DNA of 23,637 nt, from positions 1 to 23,637 of the forward strand of contig DYRC01000022.1 in NCBI GenBank assembly GCA_020718925.1, read 5' to 3'. The notes below the pieces were generated by a model. It saw only the letters and a list, made by a program, of their open reading frames with translations, was not told the DNA's origin and made no database searches. Positions 7,522 through 15,935 of this stretch are shown here, one piece after another. Made by a program: the position numbers and the translations under genes. The stretch is from Desulfonema limicola (lineage in GTDB: Bacteria; Desulfobacterota; Desulfobacteria; Desulfobacterales; DYRC01). Each line of letters opens with the position of its first letter. Position 1 is the first letter of the stretch.

Positions 7522-8220
7522 ATGAAGCGGAAAACATTTCGCATGAGTGGCGGTAAAGACCGCAAAGCCCAAAAGGAAAAGTTTGTATTTTCCATGTCGC
7601 CGGAAGAGGAAACTCTGCCTGACATGGAAACAAAGGAAGATATTGTCCCTGTGGAAACGCCTCAGCACATGCCTGAAATCTCTTCGGAAGAGAATGTGCC
7701 GTCCGAGGCGATAACGACGGTTCAAGATGACAGCGGCATATCTTCAGAAAAAGAATATTCCGAAAAAAAGGAGGAACCTCTTCAGATGATGGAGATGACA
7801 GATATTCAGAAGCCTCAGGAGACGCAGCCGGAAGAGCCTGTTAAATCAAAGGATGATTCTGCCAAAGCCGTGAAAACAGAATGTGTTCCAGACATTCCGC
7901 TCCCTAAGTTTTATAACGGACCCAATCTTGCGGAAATCCGAAAACGATGCGGGATCACCCTCAAAGCCATTTGGGAAGAGACCAAAATTCCAATCAAAAC
8001 GCTTGAAAATATCGAACTTGAAAAATACGAAGCTCTGCCGCCGGAAGTCTATACCAGAAGCTTTGTCATCACCTATGCCAAGTTCTTATCATTGGATCCC
8101 GAAAAGGCGGTTAAGGACTATATGGAACGATATGGTGCGTGGAAAGCCGATACTGCCAAACAGCAGAAGAAAAAATCATCCGGCTCCATATTCGGGATTA
8201 AAATGAAAAAGTCGAAATGA
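7522..8220 (+). CDS. RodZ-type helix-turn-helix protein without a membrane anchor
   Basis: The 232-residue product has two parts. Residues 1-125 are acidic, Glu/Pro/Ser-rich and probably disordered. Residues 134-205 form a RodZ-like helix-turn-helix (NLAEIRKRCGITLKAIWEETKIPIKTLENIE, then ALPPEVYTRSFVITYAKFLSLDP). The typical features end there: no transmembrane helix and no periplasmic RodZ domain follow, only a Lys/Ser-rich end. It could therefore be a soluble relative that binds MreB-like filaments or DNA; the sequence does not decide. It begins a plus-strand run and lies nine bases upstream of nadB, so co-transcription is likely. The ribosome site is weak. Confidence 0.72.
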   Translation: MKRKTFRMSGGKDRKAQKEKFVFSMSPEEETLPDMETKEDIVPVETPQHMPEISSEENVPSEAITTVQDDSGISSEKEYSEKKEEPLQMMEMTDIQKPQETQPEEPVKSKDDSAKAVKTECVPDIPLPKFYNGPNLAEIRKRCGITLKAIWEETKIPIKTLENIELEKYEALPPEVYTRSFVITYAKFLSLDPEKAVKDYMERYGAWKADTAKQQKKKSSGSIFGIKMKKSK

Positions 8221-8229
8221 CGGAACTTT

Positions 8230-9849
8230 ATGGACGTTAAAACTGATTTTCTGGTTATCGGAAGCGGCGTGGCGGGCTTGAGTTTTGCCCTGAAAGCAGC
8301 AGAGGCAGGAGATGTCGCCATTGTTACCAAGAAAAATCTCACGGAAAGCAATACCAGCTTTGCACAGGGCGGAATAGCCTCCGTTTTTGACAAGGTGGAT
8401 TCATTCGAACTTCATATTGAAGACACCTTGGCAGCCGGAGATGGGTTATGCCACCGCGATGTTGCGGAACTGGTGGTCAGAAACGGACCTGAGCAGATTC
8501 GTCAGCTAATGGCGTTGGGAGTTCATTTCAATCTTGGGGAAAATTCAGATCTGGACTTGGGGCGCGAAGGTGGGCATTCCCAAAACCGCATTGTCCATGC
8601 CCATGATATGACCGGGCGGGAAGTGGAGCGGGTGTTGTCCGAACAGGTGCTGCGTCATCCGCGCATTCGGATTTTTGAAAATCATGCGGCAATAGATTTG
8701 ATTACCTGCTCCATCCGCATGAAGCGCGGCATGATTACCACCACCCATGAAGATTATTGCTGCGGGGCATACATGCTGGACAGAGAAAGCCGGGTGGTGA
8801 AAACATTCTGCTCGAAAATCACGCTGTTGGCTACCGGCGGCGCAGGCAAGGTCTATCTTTACACCAGCAACCCGGATATTGCCACAGGCGATGGGATTGC
8901 GATGGGATACCGTGCCGGAGCCAAAGTTGCCAATCTGGAATTTGTTCAGTTTCATCCCACCTGCCTGTATCATCCCGAAGCTAAGAATTTTCTGATTTCC
9001 GAAGCTGTCCGAGGCGAAGGCGGAATTTTAATTGATGCAGCCGGGCGTCCGTTTATGGAAAAATATGATCCGAAGAAAGACCTGGCTTGCCGGGATGTGG
9101 TGGCACGCGCCATTGACACGGAACTTAAAAAGAGCGGCAGTGATTGTGTTTTTTTAGATATTTCGCATAAAGACCCGGAAGTTGTGAAAAAGCGATTTCC
9201 CAATATTTATGAAAAATGCGTCAGCTTCGGTATTGACATGACCCGCGAGCCGATTCCGGTGGTTCCGGCAGCGCATTATATGTGCGGCGGCGTTGTAACT
9301 GACATCTGCGGCAAAACCGATATTCACGGACTTTATGCGGTCGGAGAAACTGCCTGTACCGGACTTCACGGCGCAAACCGTTTGGCAAGCAATTCGCTGA
9401 TCGAAGCTCTGGTGTATGCGGACAAGGCTGCAAAACAGGCTATCGAAGAGATGAGTCTTCCCTCATTCAAACCCATTCCTGAACCGCCGACTTGGGATGA
9501 AGTCGGAACGACGGATAGCGATGAACTGATCATGGTATCCCATAACTGGGATGAAATCCGGCGGCTGATGTGGAATTATGTGGGCATTGTCAGATCGGAT
9601 AAACGGCTGGCACGGGCGCAGCGCAGAATTGAAATCATTCAGAAAGAAATCCGGGAATATTACTGGAATTTCAAAGTTTCGGCAGACCTGATTGAACTTC
9701 GCAATATTGCAATGCTGGCAGAACTGATTATCACCTGCGCCATGCACCGCAAAGAAAGCCGGGGGCTTCATTACACCATCGAATATCCGAACAGAGATGA
9801 CAGCAGATGGCTCAAAGATACCGTGATTCGCAGACCCTTTGTCGGATGA
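8230..9849 (+). CDS. nadB: L-aspartate oxidase
   Basis: NadB oxidises L-aspartate to iminoaspartate, the first step of de novo NAD synthesis, and can use fumarate as acceptor in anaerobes. The 539 residues match the family length. The FAD-binding GSGVAG sits at 11-16. Other family motifs are NTSFAQGGIASV, ATGGAGKVYLYTSNP, NLEFVQFHPT, EAVRGEGGIL, AAHYMCGGVVTD and HGANRLASNSLIEALVYA near residue 380. The C-terminal helical domain (RRIEIIQKEIREYYWN) separates it from larger succinate dehydrogenase flavoproteins, and no sdhB/frdB partner is adjacent. nadA and nadC are not in the window. It lies nine bases after the HTH gene and 24 bases before the DUF47 gene. Confidence 0.93.
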   Translation: MDVKTDFLVIGSGVAGLSFALKAAEAGDVAIVTKKNLTESNTSFAQGGIASVFDKVDSFELHIEDTLAAGDGLCHRDVAELVVRNGPEQIRQLMALGVHFNLGENSDLDLGREGGHSQNRIVHAHDMTGREVERVLSEQVLRHPRIRIFENHAAIDLITCSIRMKRGMITTTHEDYCCGAYMLDRESRVVKTFCSKITLLATGGAGKVYLYTSNPDIATGDGIAMGYRAGAKVANLEFVQFHPTCLYHPEAKNFLISEAVRGEGGILIDAAGRPFMEKYDPKKDLACRDVVARAIDTELKKSGSDCVFLDISHKDPEVVKKRFPNIYEKCVSFGIDMTREPIPVVPAAHYMCGGVVTDICGKTDIHGLYAVGETACTGLHGANRLASNSLIEALVYADKAAKQAIEEMSLPSFKPIPEPPTWDEVGTTDSDELIMVSHNWDEIRRLMWNYVGIVRSDKRLARAQRRIEIIQKEIREYYWNFKVSADLIELRNIAMLAELIITCAMHRKESRGLHYTIEYPNRDDSRWLKDTVIRRPFVG

Positions 9850-9873
9850 TATACATTTTAACAAGGAAATTTT

Positions 9874-10518
9874 ATGAAATTCAATCTTCTTGATCTTCTG
9901 CTTCCGCGGGAAATCAAATTCTATGAGTATCTGAACCAGCAGGCTGCCAATCTTTTAGATGCGTGTGTGATATTCAAAAATATCATGGAAAATATTCATA
10001 CCATGAGTGCAAGAGACCGCAGAAAAGGCATTGCCGCCATCAAAGATTGTGAGAGAAAAGGCGATGATATTGAGCGCAAGGTCGTTGAAGAACTCAATAA
10101 TACCTTTATCACGCCCTTGGATCGCGAAGATATTTATTCCATCGTCATTAATGTGGACAGAGCAATGGACACATTAAACCGGACTGCCAAAAAAATTGAG
10201 ACTTACGCCATATACGAGCCTCCGCCCAACGTATTTAAATTATGTGGAATTATTGTGGATGTGGCAAGAGAGCTGACCAATCTGATGTCAGTGCTTCCCA
10301 CCCGCAAAGGCGCGTCTGAAATCATCCGCATTATGCACACGCTGGAATACATGGGCGATGATACCTTTCATCAGAGTATGGCAGAACTTTTCAACGAGCA
10401 GAATTCACCGATTCACATCATCAAGTTCAAAGAAATTTATGAACTGCTTGAAGAAACCATTGACACCATTTACTTTGTCGGAAAACTGATTCGCGGCATT
10501 ATCATCAAGCTAGGATAA
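9874..10518 (+). CDS. DUF47 (PhoU-like) phosphate transport accessory protein
   Basis: The 214-residue, all-helical cytoplasmic protein has the DUF47/PhoU-like pattern, with conserved acidic and basic helices (AIKDCERKGDDIERKVVEEL, TPLDREDIYSIVINVDRAMD, DTIYFVGKLIRG). Members of this family sit next to PiT phosphate permeases and are thought to regulate them. The pit gene follows after six bases, which supports that role. The start has a good AAGGAAA site in the 24-base gap after nadB. Confidence 0.88.
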   Translation: MKFNLLDLLLPREIKFYEYLNQQAANLLDACVIFKNIMENIHTMSARDRRKGIAAIKDCERKGDDIERKVVEELNNTFITPLDREDIYSIVINVDRAMDTLNRTAKKIETYAIYEPPPNVFKLCGIIVDVARELTNLMSVLPTRKGASEIIRIMHTLEYMGDDTFHQSMAELFNEQNSPIHIIKFKEIYELLEETIDTIYFVGKLIRGIIIKLG

Positions 10519-10524
10519 CCACAG

Positions 10525-11520
10525 ATGCTCGATATTAATTTCTCTTTAGCGCTGGTTATTTTTCTTGCGCTGATGTTTGATTTTTTAAACGGATTTCATG
10601 ACGCGGCTAACGCTATTGCAACGATTGTGATCAGCAGGACGCTGACGCCGTTTCAGGCAGTAATATTGGCAGGATTTGCAAATTTTATCGGGTATTTTGT
10701 CTTCGGAGTCGCCATTGCAAAGATGATCGGCAAAGGCGTGGTGCAGATTGAGACAATTACGCTTCCGCTTCTGCTGGGCGCGCTTATCGGCGCAATTTTA
10801 TGGAACATTCTGACGTGGATATGGGGTCTTCCGACCTCTTCCAGCCACGCGCTCATCGGCGGGCTGATCGGTTCAGGCATTGCGGCTTCAGGGCTTAAAG
10901 TGATTGTATGGGAAGGTGTGCTTAAAATTGTGTTGTTCATTATTGTCGCGCCGCTGCTGGGCATGATAGGATCAGTCATCTTCACGTTTCTGATTCTGTT
11001 TCTTTTCCGAAAAGCCAATCCCAGAAATGCAACCAAAATTTTCAAGCCCTTGCAGCTTATTTCCGCAACATGTTACAGTGTGGGACATGGAACCAACGAT
11101 GCACAGAAAACTATGGGCATTATTTCTCTTGCGCTGTTCTGCGGAGGGCAGACCACTTCATTTGACGTTCCCCAATGGGTTATTTTTTCATGTCATGGCG
11201 CAATCGCGCTTGGCACCATGTTCGGGGGATGGCGGATTGTCAAAACAATGGGAACAAAAATCACCAAAATTCATGCTTTGGAAGGATTTTGTGCGGAAAC
11301 CGCTGCCGCGCTGGTGCTGATCGGCACAGCTCATATCGGCATCCCTGTCAGCACCACGCATGTTATCGCAGGCTCAATTATGGGCGTAGGGACGGTGGAG
11401 CGGGCAGGAAAAGTACGCTGGATTACCGCCCGCAAAATCTTATGGGCATGGCTGTTAACCATTCCGGCGACCGCTGCCTGCGGCGCGCTCAGTTATTGGA
11501 TATTTGCCTTACTTCACTAA
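10525..11520 (+). CDS. pit: PiT family inorganic phosphate transporter
   Basis: This 331-residue polytopic membrane protein carries both inverted copies of the PiT signature: GFHDAANAIATIVISRTLTP near the N-terminus and GHGTNDAQKTMGIIS in the second half. GLPTSSSHALIGGLIGSG and GIPVSTTHVIAGSIMGVG follow the two copies. PiT proteins move metal-phosphate or phosphate with H+ or Na+. The length is that of the short bacterial form. It is almost fused to the DUF47 gene and both are probably translated from one message. Confidence 0.92.
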   Translation: MLDINFSLALVIFLALMFDFLNGFHDAANAIATIVISRTLTPFQAVILAGFANFIGYFVFGVAIAKMIGKGVVQIETITLPLLLGALIGAILWNILTWIWGLPTSSSHALIGGLIGSGIAASGLKVIVWEGVLKIVLFIIVAPLLGMIGSVIFTFLILFLFRKANPRNATKIFKPLQLISATCYSVGHGTNDAQKTMGIISLALFCGGQTTSFDVPQWVIFSCHGAIALGTMFGGWRIVKTMGTKITKIHALEGFCAETAAALVLIGTAHIGIPVSTTHVIAGSIMGVGTVERAGKVRWITARKILWAWLLTIPATAACGALSYWIFALLH

Positions 11521-11536
11521 AAAAGGAAGAGATCGG

Positions 11537-12640
11537 ATGAAAAAAAAGAACAAAACGATTTGCATTGTGTCGCCATTTCCGCCGCCGTTCGGAGGCATGG
11601 CAATTCAGGCTGAAAAAATCGCGCTCCATCTGCTGTGCGAAGGATTTCACGATAAATTGGAAGTTATCCGGGTAAAAACCAATGCGGATTTGCCTGACGC
11701 GCTCCGATGGGCTGCCAAAGTCCCCGGTTTCAGAACTCTGGTCAATATGATGCTGTTTTTATACCAACTTCATAAAGCGCTTCTCAAATCGGATGTGGTC
11801 TATTTTCACACGGCGTTTTTTAATTTTTTCTTTTGGATTACTTATCCCGCGATGATTCTGATAAAGCTCTACGGCAAAAAAGTGATTCTGAGCGCAAGAG
11901 GCGGGGGCGCGAGATTGTTTTTCCAAAAATACCGCCCTATTGTCAAGCCGATTTTAAGCAAAGCAGATATAATTGCCACGCCATCCGGCTTTTTGAAAGA
12001 AGCATTCAAAGATGTTTTGGGAATTGAGGCAGTTGTGATTCCTACGCTTGCGGATTTACATCAGTTTCAGTTTCATCATCGGGATGTTTTTCGCCCCTTG
12101 CTGCTTTCCGTCCGAAATTTTGAGCCGATTTATGATATAGACTGTATTATCAAGGCGTTTAAAATTATCCGGGAGCATTTTCCCCAAGCAAGACTGGGGA
12201 TTGCCGGGAGCGGAAGTCTGAAATCCGAATTGGAATCGCTGGTATCTTCGCTGAATCTGAACGACAGCGTTATGTTTTACGGGCAGGTCAGCCATAAGGA
12301 AATTCAGGAGCTTTACAGCAAATATGATATTTCGGTCAATGCCTCGCGCGTGGACAATCTGCCCGGCACGATCCTTGAGGCGTATGCCAGCGGGCTGCCG
12401 GTAGTGTCAACAAATGCGGGCGGTATTCCGTATATTGTTGAAGATGGCGTTACCGGGTTTTTGGTCAATATCGGAGATTATGAGGCGATGGCGCAGAAAG
12501 TCATTCAACTGATTGAAGAGCCGGAGTTGGGCAAAACGTTGGCAAAAAATGCGGTGCAATACTGCAAGATATACGATTGGGAACATGTGAAAAACATTAT
12601 GATACCGCTTTTAAACCTAACCCCCCGCCCCCTTCCCTAA
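11537..12640 (+). CDS. Family 4 glycosyltransferase, C-terminus built from a repeat
   Basis: The start is placed at 11537, where AGGAAGAG precedes the ATG, giving 367 residues. It is a GT-B fold enzyme. The N-terminal SPFPPPFGGMAIQAEKIA is typical of family 4 acceptor domains. The C-terminal nucleotide-sugar domain shows GIAGSGSLKSELESL, FYGQVSHKEIQELY and NLPGTILEAYASGLPVVSTNAGGIPYIVEDGVTGFLV, with the Glu of the LEA motif kept. The substrate cannot be told; envelope polysaccharide synthesis is likely. No polysaccharide cluster surrounds it. The last seven or so codons and the stop lie inside dispersed repeat copy 3, so the natural C-terminus has probably been replaced. Confidence 0.87.
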   Translation: MKKKNKTICIVSPFPPPFGGMAIQAEKIALHLLCEGFHDKLEVIRVKTNADLPDALRWAAKVPGFRTLVNMMLFLYQLHKALLKSDVVYFHTAFFNFFFWITYPAMILIKLYGKKVILSARGGGARLFFQKYRPIVKPILSKADIIATPSGFLKEAFKDVLGIEAVVIPTLADLHQFQFHHRDVFRPLLLSVRNFEPIYDIDCIIKAFKIIREHFPQARLGIAGSGSLKSELESLVSSLNLNDSVMFYGQVSHKEIQELYSKYDISVNASRVDNLPGTILEAYASGLPVVSTNAGGIPYIVEDGVTGFLVNIGDYEAMAQKVIQLIEEPELGKTLAKNAVQYCKIYDWEHVKNIMIPLLNLTPRPLP

Positions 12641-12696
12641 AAGGGAATGGGGGAGAAACTCCCCCTCTCCGTTCCGGGGAGGGGCAGGGGTGGGGT
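12616..12696. repeat. Dispersed C/G-rich palindromic repeat, copy 3 (inverted)
   Basis: This is the same two-hairpin element in the opposite orientation: CCTAACCCCCCG, hairpin CCCCCTTCCCT / AGGGAATGGGGG, a short spacer, hairpin CTCCCCCTCTCC / GGGGAGGGG, then GGGGTGGGG. It overlaps the end of the glycosyltransferase gene and lies 25 bases before the iorA start. Confidence 0.88.
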
Positions 12697-12720
12697 GATT
12701 GATGAAGAAAGAAGGTGACA

Positions 12721-14529
12721 GTGAATAATCGAAAACTGATGCTGGGCAATGAGGCAATTGCTTTGGGACTGATTGAAAACGGCTGCAGGGTTGCAACATC
12801 TTATCCGGGAACGCCTGCGTCTGAAATTTTATCGTCTGTGGCAAAAATTCAGCAGGCTGAAAATCTTCAAATGCACGTTCAATGGGCAGTCAATGAAAAG
12901 ATCGCGTTTGAAATCGCATACACCGCCTGTCTCACAGGGTTGCGCTCTGCGGTGAGCATGAAGCAGGTCGGCTTGAACGTGGCATCTGACCCATTGATGA
13001 GCGCGGCATATATGGGAACACACGGCGGCTTTATCGTCATCAGCGCGGATGATCCGGGTCCGCATTCTTCGCAGACTGAACAGGACAGCCGGTTAATGGC
13101 AATGATGGCAAAAATTCCGGTTTTGGATCCGGATTGCCCCTCTATGGCAAAAGCCATGATCTCAATTGCTTATGCCATGTCTGAGGAATTTGAAATTCCG
13201 GTCATGCTCAGACCGACCACGCGGGTCTGTCATACGCGTCAGGATGTATTGCGCTGCGGGTTGCTTGACATTGACCGAAAGCCGGAGTTTCAAAAAAATC
13301 CTGCGCGATGGGCAGCCACGCCTAAATTCCGCTTCAAACTGCATACGGAGCTTGAAAAGAAACTGACCGCGCTGTCCATGTATTCGCCGACTTCGCCGCT
13401 CCGGCTTAATCCTGAAGTAACTTCTTCCAAGTGCGTCATTGCATCCGGGGTTGCTGCCGTGCATTGCAAAGAAATCATGCAGGAACTTGGGGCTTGGGAA
13501 AAGATTCCGTTTTATCAGGTCTTACAGCCCTATCCTCTGCATACAGAATTTATTTCTGAAATTCTCAATTCTTATGATGAAATTCTGGTTATTGAAGAAA
13601 CCATGCCGGTAATTGAAATGCAGATCGCTGATCGCAACAAAGTCATGGGAAAATTGGCAAATATTGTTCCGAAAGTGGGAGAAATTCTGCCTGAAACCAT
13701 AGAAGATATTATCTGCAAATTCGCCGGTATGGAATCAAAAGCTGTCAGTCTGCCGACAGTTCCCGGAAGACGCCCGACCTTGTGCGCGGGCTGCCCGCAT
13801 CGCGCCAGTTTTTTTGCCATCAGAAAAGCCGCGCCCCAAGCGATTTATACCGGCGACATCGGCTGTTACACACTTGGCTTGAATCTCGGGGCAGTGGATA
13901 CGGTGCTGTGCATGGGCGCGGCAATCTCTCAGGCAGCGGGATTTTATCATGCCTATAAACATGAAGCAAAACGTCCTGATATTGTGGCAACTATCGGAGA
14001 TTCAACGTTTTTTCATGCCGGAATCCCTGCCTTGATTGACGCGGTGGTTCAGGGCGTGAAATTTGTTCTGGTGATTCTGGATAACCGGACAACCGCCATG
14101 ACCGGCAATCAGCCGACGCCTGCAAGCGGATTCGGGGCTTGCGGCGAATCTCTTGAAGCTGTTGAGATTATGCCGATAGTTCAGGGCTGCGGCGTGAAAT
14201 TCAGCAAGCAGGCTGATCCCTACAAGGTGAAAGAATTTACAGCCATTTTGAAAGAAGCGGTGAAATTCAGCAAAGAAAACGGTCCTGCGGTGGTGATTGC
14301 CAAGCATCCGTGTCTGCTGGATCGGCAGCATCAGGAAAAAACCGGGCGCGTTACAGTTGAAATCACAGACACCTGCGATGGCTGCGGCTTTTGCGTCAAG
14401 CATTTTGAATGTCCCGCTCTGGTGTTGAATGAGGCGGAAAAGCGGACGCATATTGATACGATGCTGTGTTGCGGATGCGGCGTTTGTCTTTCTGTGTGTC
14501 CGAAAGATTCAATTACTTTTCATGGGTAG
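12721..14529 (+). CDS. iorA: Indolepyruvate ferredoxin oxidoreductase alpha subunit
   Basis: IorA with IorB oxidatively decarboxylates aryl-2-oxoacids such as indolepyruvate to acyl-CoA and reduced ferredoxin. The product (602 residues from GTG at 12721, chosen for the GAAGG five bases upstream; GTG at 12715 is possible) has the N-terminal pyrimidine-binding domain with SYPGTPASEI. The thiamine-diphosphate domain follows (CAGCPHRASFFAIRKA, GDIGCYTLGL, GDSTFFHAGIPALID, VILDNRTTAMTGNQPTP). The end carries two ferredoxin motifs, CDGCGFCVKHFEC and CCGCGVCLSVCPKD. The first of these has four spacer residues before its last cysteine (C-x2-C-x2-C-x4-C), as is common in IorA. No iorB follows, so the beta subunit must be elsewhere. 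The next regulated gene downstream belongs to thiamine salvage, which may be coincidence. Confidence 0.92.
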   Translation: MNNRKLMLGNEAIALGLIENGCRVATSYPGTPASEILSSVAKIQQAENLQMHVQWAVNEKIAFEIAYTACLTGLRSAVSMKQVGLNVASDPLMSAAYMGTHGGFIVISADDPGPHSSQTEQDSRLMAMMAKIPVLDPDCPSMAKAMISIAYAMSEEFEIPVMLRPTTRVCHTRQDVLRCGLLDIDRKPEFQKNPARWAATPKFRFKLHTELEKKLTALSMYSPTSPLRLNPEVTSSKCVIASGVAAVHCKEIMQELGAWEKIPFYQVLQPYPLHTEFISEILNSYDEILVIEETMPVIEMQIADRNKVMGKLANIVPKVGEILPETIEDIICKFAGMESKAVSLPTVPGRRPTLCAGCPHRASFFAIRKAAPQAIYTGDIGCYTLGLNLGAVDTVLCMGAAISQAAGFYHAYKHEAKRPDIVATIGDSTFFHAGIPALIDAVVQGVKFVLVILDNRTTAMTGNQPTPASGFGACGESLEAVEIMPIVQGCGVKFSKQADPYKVKEFTAILKEAVKFSKENGPAVVIAKHPCLLDRQHQEKTGRVTVEITDTCDGCGFCVKHFECPALVLNEAEKRTHIDTMLCCGCGVCLSVCPKDSITFHG

Positions 14530-14712
14530 ATTGTATGAAAACGCAACTCCGCCATTCATAAGCCCGTTCTTTTCATCTGCGGGCAGAAACGCACGGATGT
14601 AGTCAATTTTTATGCCGGAGGATGAAACGGTTGCCCGGACATGCCCGGAGTTGGGCAGCTTGTCGCCTGTGAGAAAAGCGTCCGCATTATACAGGGAATA
14701 AAACGGTATTCT
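14509..14712 (-). pseudogene. C-terminal remnant of an unidentified gene
   Basis: A minus-strand frame keeps about 67 protein-like residues: RIPFYSLYNADAFL, LPNSGHVRATVSSSGIKIDY, IRAFLPADEKNG, VAFSYNL. It stops inside the end of iorA. Upstream the frame runs into hairpin repeats and has no start or ribosome site. The pattern recalls the end of secreted metallophosphoesterase-like proteins, but this is a weak recollection. It looks like the 3' end of a deleted gene rather than a functional one. Confidence 0.4.
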
Positions 14713-14739
14713 GTTAGGAGTTACGCAGTTGAATTTTAA

Positions 14740-14881
14740 CCCCGAAGGGGTGTGATGATTATAGAAATAAATAATTCCGAAAGGATAGCAAACCCCGAAG
14801 GGGGTGATATTTATGTCATCCCTTCGGGATTCCGATGATGTATCAGATGCTTTTTCTATAATAATATCAATCCTTCGGATT
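14740..14881. repeat. Nested multi-hairpin repeat element A
   Basis: The element contains CCCCGAAGGGG at 14740-14750 and again at 14793-14803, ATCCCTTCGGGAT at 14818-14830 and AATCCTTCGGATT at 14869-14881. An outer AT-rich pair, GATTATAGAA (14757-14766) and TTCTATAATA (14854-14863), encloses the middle hairpins. It is non-coding and lies between iorA and the thiM promoter. Confidence 0.75.
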
Positions 14882-14953
14882 TGTTTTTCACTACCCCGCA
14901 AATTACCAAAGAACCTATATAAATTTCAAATGCGTTTGCCCTGTGGTGAATCC

Positions 14954-14982
14954 TTGACAGTCTTTTAAAAACCCGCTATATA
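14954..14982 (+). promoter_or_regulatory. Sigma-70 type promoter of the TPP-riboswitch transcript
   Basis: TTGACA at 14954-14959 and TATATA at 14977-14982 are separated by exactly 17 bases. Transcription would begin near 14989, just before the riboswitch aptamer. Confidence 0.75.
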
Positions 14983-14992
14983 TCAATAAACA

Positions 14993-15069
14993 TAGCAGGG
15001 GTGGCTGAACTCAGCCTGAGATTATACCCTTTGAACCTGATTCGGATAATGCCGGCGTAGGGAGCAAGC
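14993..15069 (+). promoter_or_regulatory. TPP riboswitch (THI element)
   Basis: The conserved core of the thiamine pyrophosphate aptamer is present in order: AGGGGTGGC, CTGAGATTATACCC, TTTGAACCTGAT, GGATAATGCCGGCGTAGGGA. It lies in the leader of thiM, downstream of a good promoter and upstream of an intrinsic terminator. High TPP should therefore favour termination and lower thiM expression. Confidence 0.95.
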
Positions 15070-15077
15070 GATAACAT

Positions 15078-15116
15078 AAGCCGTTTTCCTGCATGGATGC
15101 GGCTTTTTGTTTTTTT
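15078..15116 (+). terminator. Riboswitch expression-platform terminator
   Basis: AAGCCG (15078-15083) pairs with CGGCTT (15100-15105) and is followed by a T-run (TTTTTGTTTTTTT) ending at 15116, directly before the thiM ribosome site. The position fits termination control by the riboswitch. Confidence 0.75.
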
Positions 15117-15131
15117 AAGGAGAAATCAGAT

Positions 15132-15935
15132 ATGAAAAACTTGGCAGCACACGCCGCGCAGAATTTGGCGGCTCTCAGAGAAAAACGTCCGTTGATTCAC
15201 AATATTACCAATTATGTGGTGATGAATTACACGGCTAATGCCCTGCTTGCTATGGGCGCCTCCCCGGTCATGGCGCATTCTCCCGATGAGGTCGAAGACA
15301 TGGTGGTGCTGGCAAACGCGCTGGTGATCAATATCGGCACATTATCAGGCACATGGGTTGGCGCCATGATAGCTGCCGGAAAAAAAGCCTCAGAACTTGG
15401 CAAGCCGATTATTCTCGATCCGGTGGGATCGGGCGCAACGGCTTACCGAACACAGAGCAGCAAAAAAATCATTCAGGAAACAACGCTTTCGGTTATACGC
15501 GGAAATGCGTCTGAAATTTTATCCCTGATGGATAAAGACGCCAAAACAAAGGGCGTGGATTCAGGCTGTTCGGTGACAGATGCGGCAGATGCGGCAAAGC
15601 AGATTGCAAGGCAGTTCAACACAACAGTTGCCATTACAGGGCAGACAGATTTTGTTACCGATGGCGAGCGTGTTTTCAGCATATCCAACGGGCATTCCAT
15701 GATGGCAAACATTACCGGCACAGGATGTACCGCAACCGCAATTATCGGCGCGTTTTTGGCAGTTGATTCCGATCCGGCAAGAGCAGCGGCAACCGCACTG
15801 GCATTTTTCGGTTTAGCCGGAGAAGTCGCCGCTCAGAAAGCTTCTGCGCCCGGAAGCTATATGATTGCGCTTTTGGATGCGCTTTACACCATCACCCCGA
15901 ATCAGCTTGAAATCGGCTCTAAGATCGGCAATTAA
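15132..15935 (+). CDS. thiM: Hydroxyethylthiazole kinase
   Basis: ThiM phosphorylates 4-methyl-5-(2-hydroxyethyl)thiazole for thiamine salvage. Starting at 15132 (AAGGAG at 15117-15122) the product has 267 residues, the usual size. It shows PLIHNITNYVVMNYTANALLAMGASPVM, VINIGTLS, PIILDPVGSGAT, and the catalytic loop NITGTGCTATA with Cys199. The TPP riboswitch in its leader independently supports the call. thiD and thiE, which often accompany it, are absent from the window. The 3' end overlaps the convergent MocR gene by 17 bases. Confidence 0.95.
   Translation: MKNLAAHAAQNLAALREKRPLIHNITNYVVMNYTANALLAMGASPVMAHSPDEVEDMVVLANALVINIGTLSGTWVGAMIAAGKKASELGKPIILDPVGSGATAYRTQSSKKIIQETTLSVIRGNASEILSLMDKDAKTKGVDSGCSVTDAADAAKQIARQFNTTVAITGQTDFVTDGERVFSISNGHSMMANITGTGCTATAIIGAFLAVDSDPARAAATALAFFGLAGEVAAQKASAPGSYMIALLDALYTITPNQLEIGSKIGN

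Noticed and set aside
8545..8973. Minus-strand open frame of 142 codons inside nadB
   Set aside because: It is fully covered by the well-supported nadB gene and resembles no protein; it is a shadow frame.
8230..9849. Fumarate reductase or succinate dehydrogenase flavoprotein
   Set aside because: Length, the C-terminal domain and lack of Fe-S and membrane subunit genes favour L-aspartate oxidase.
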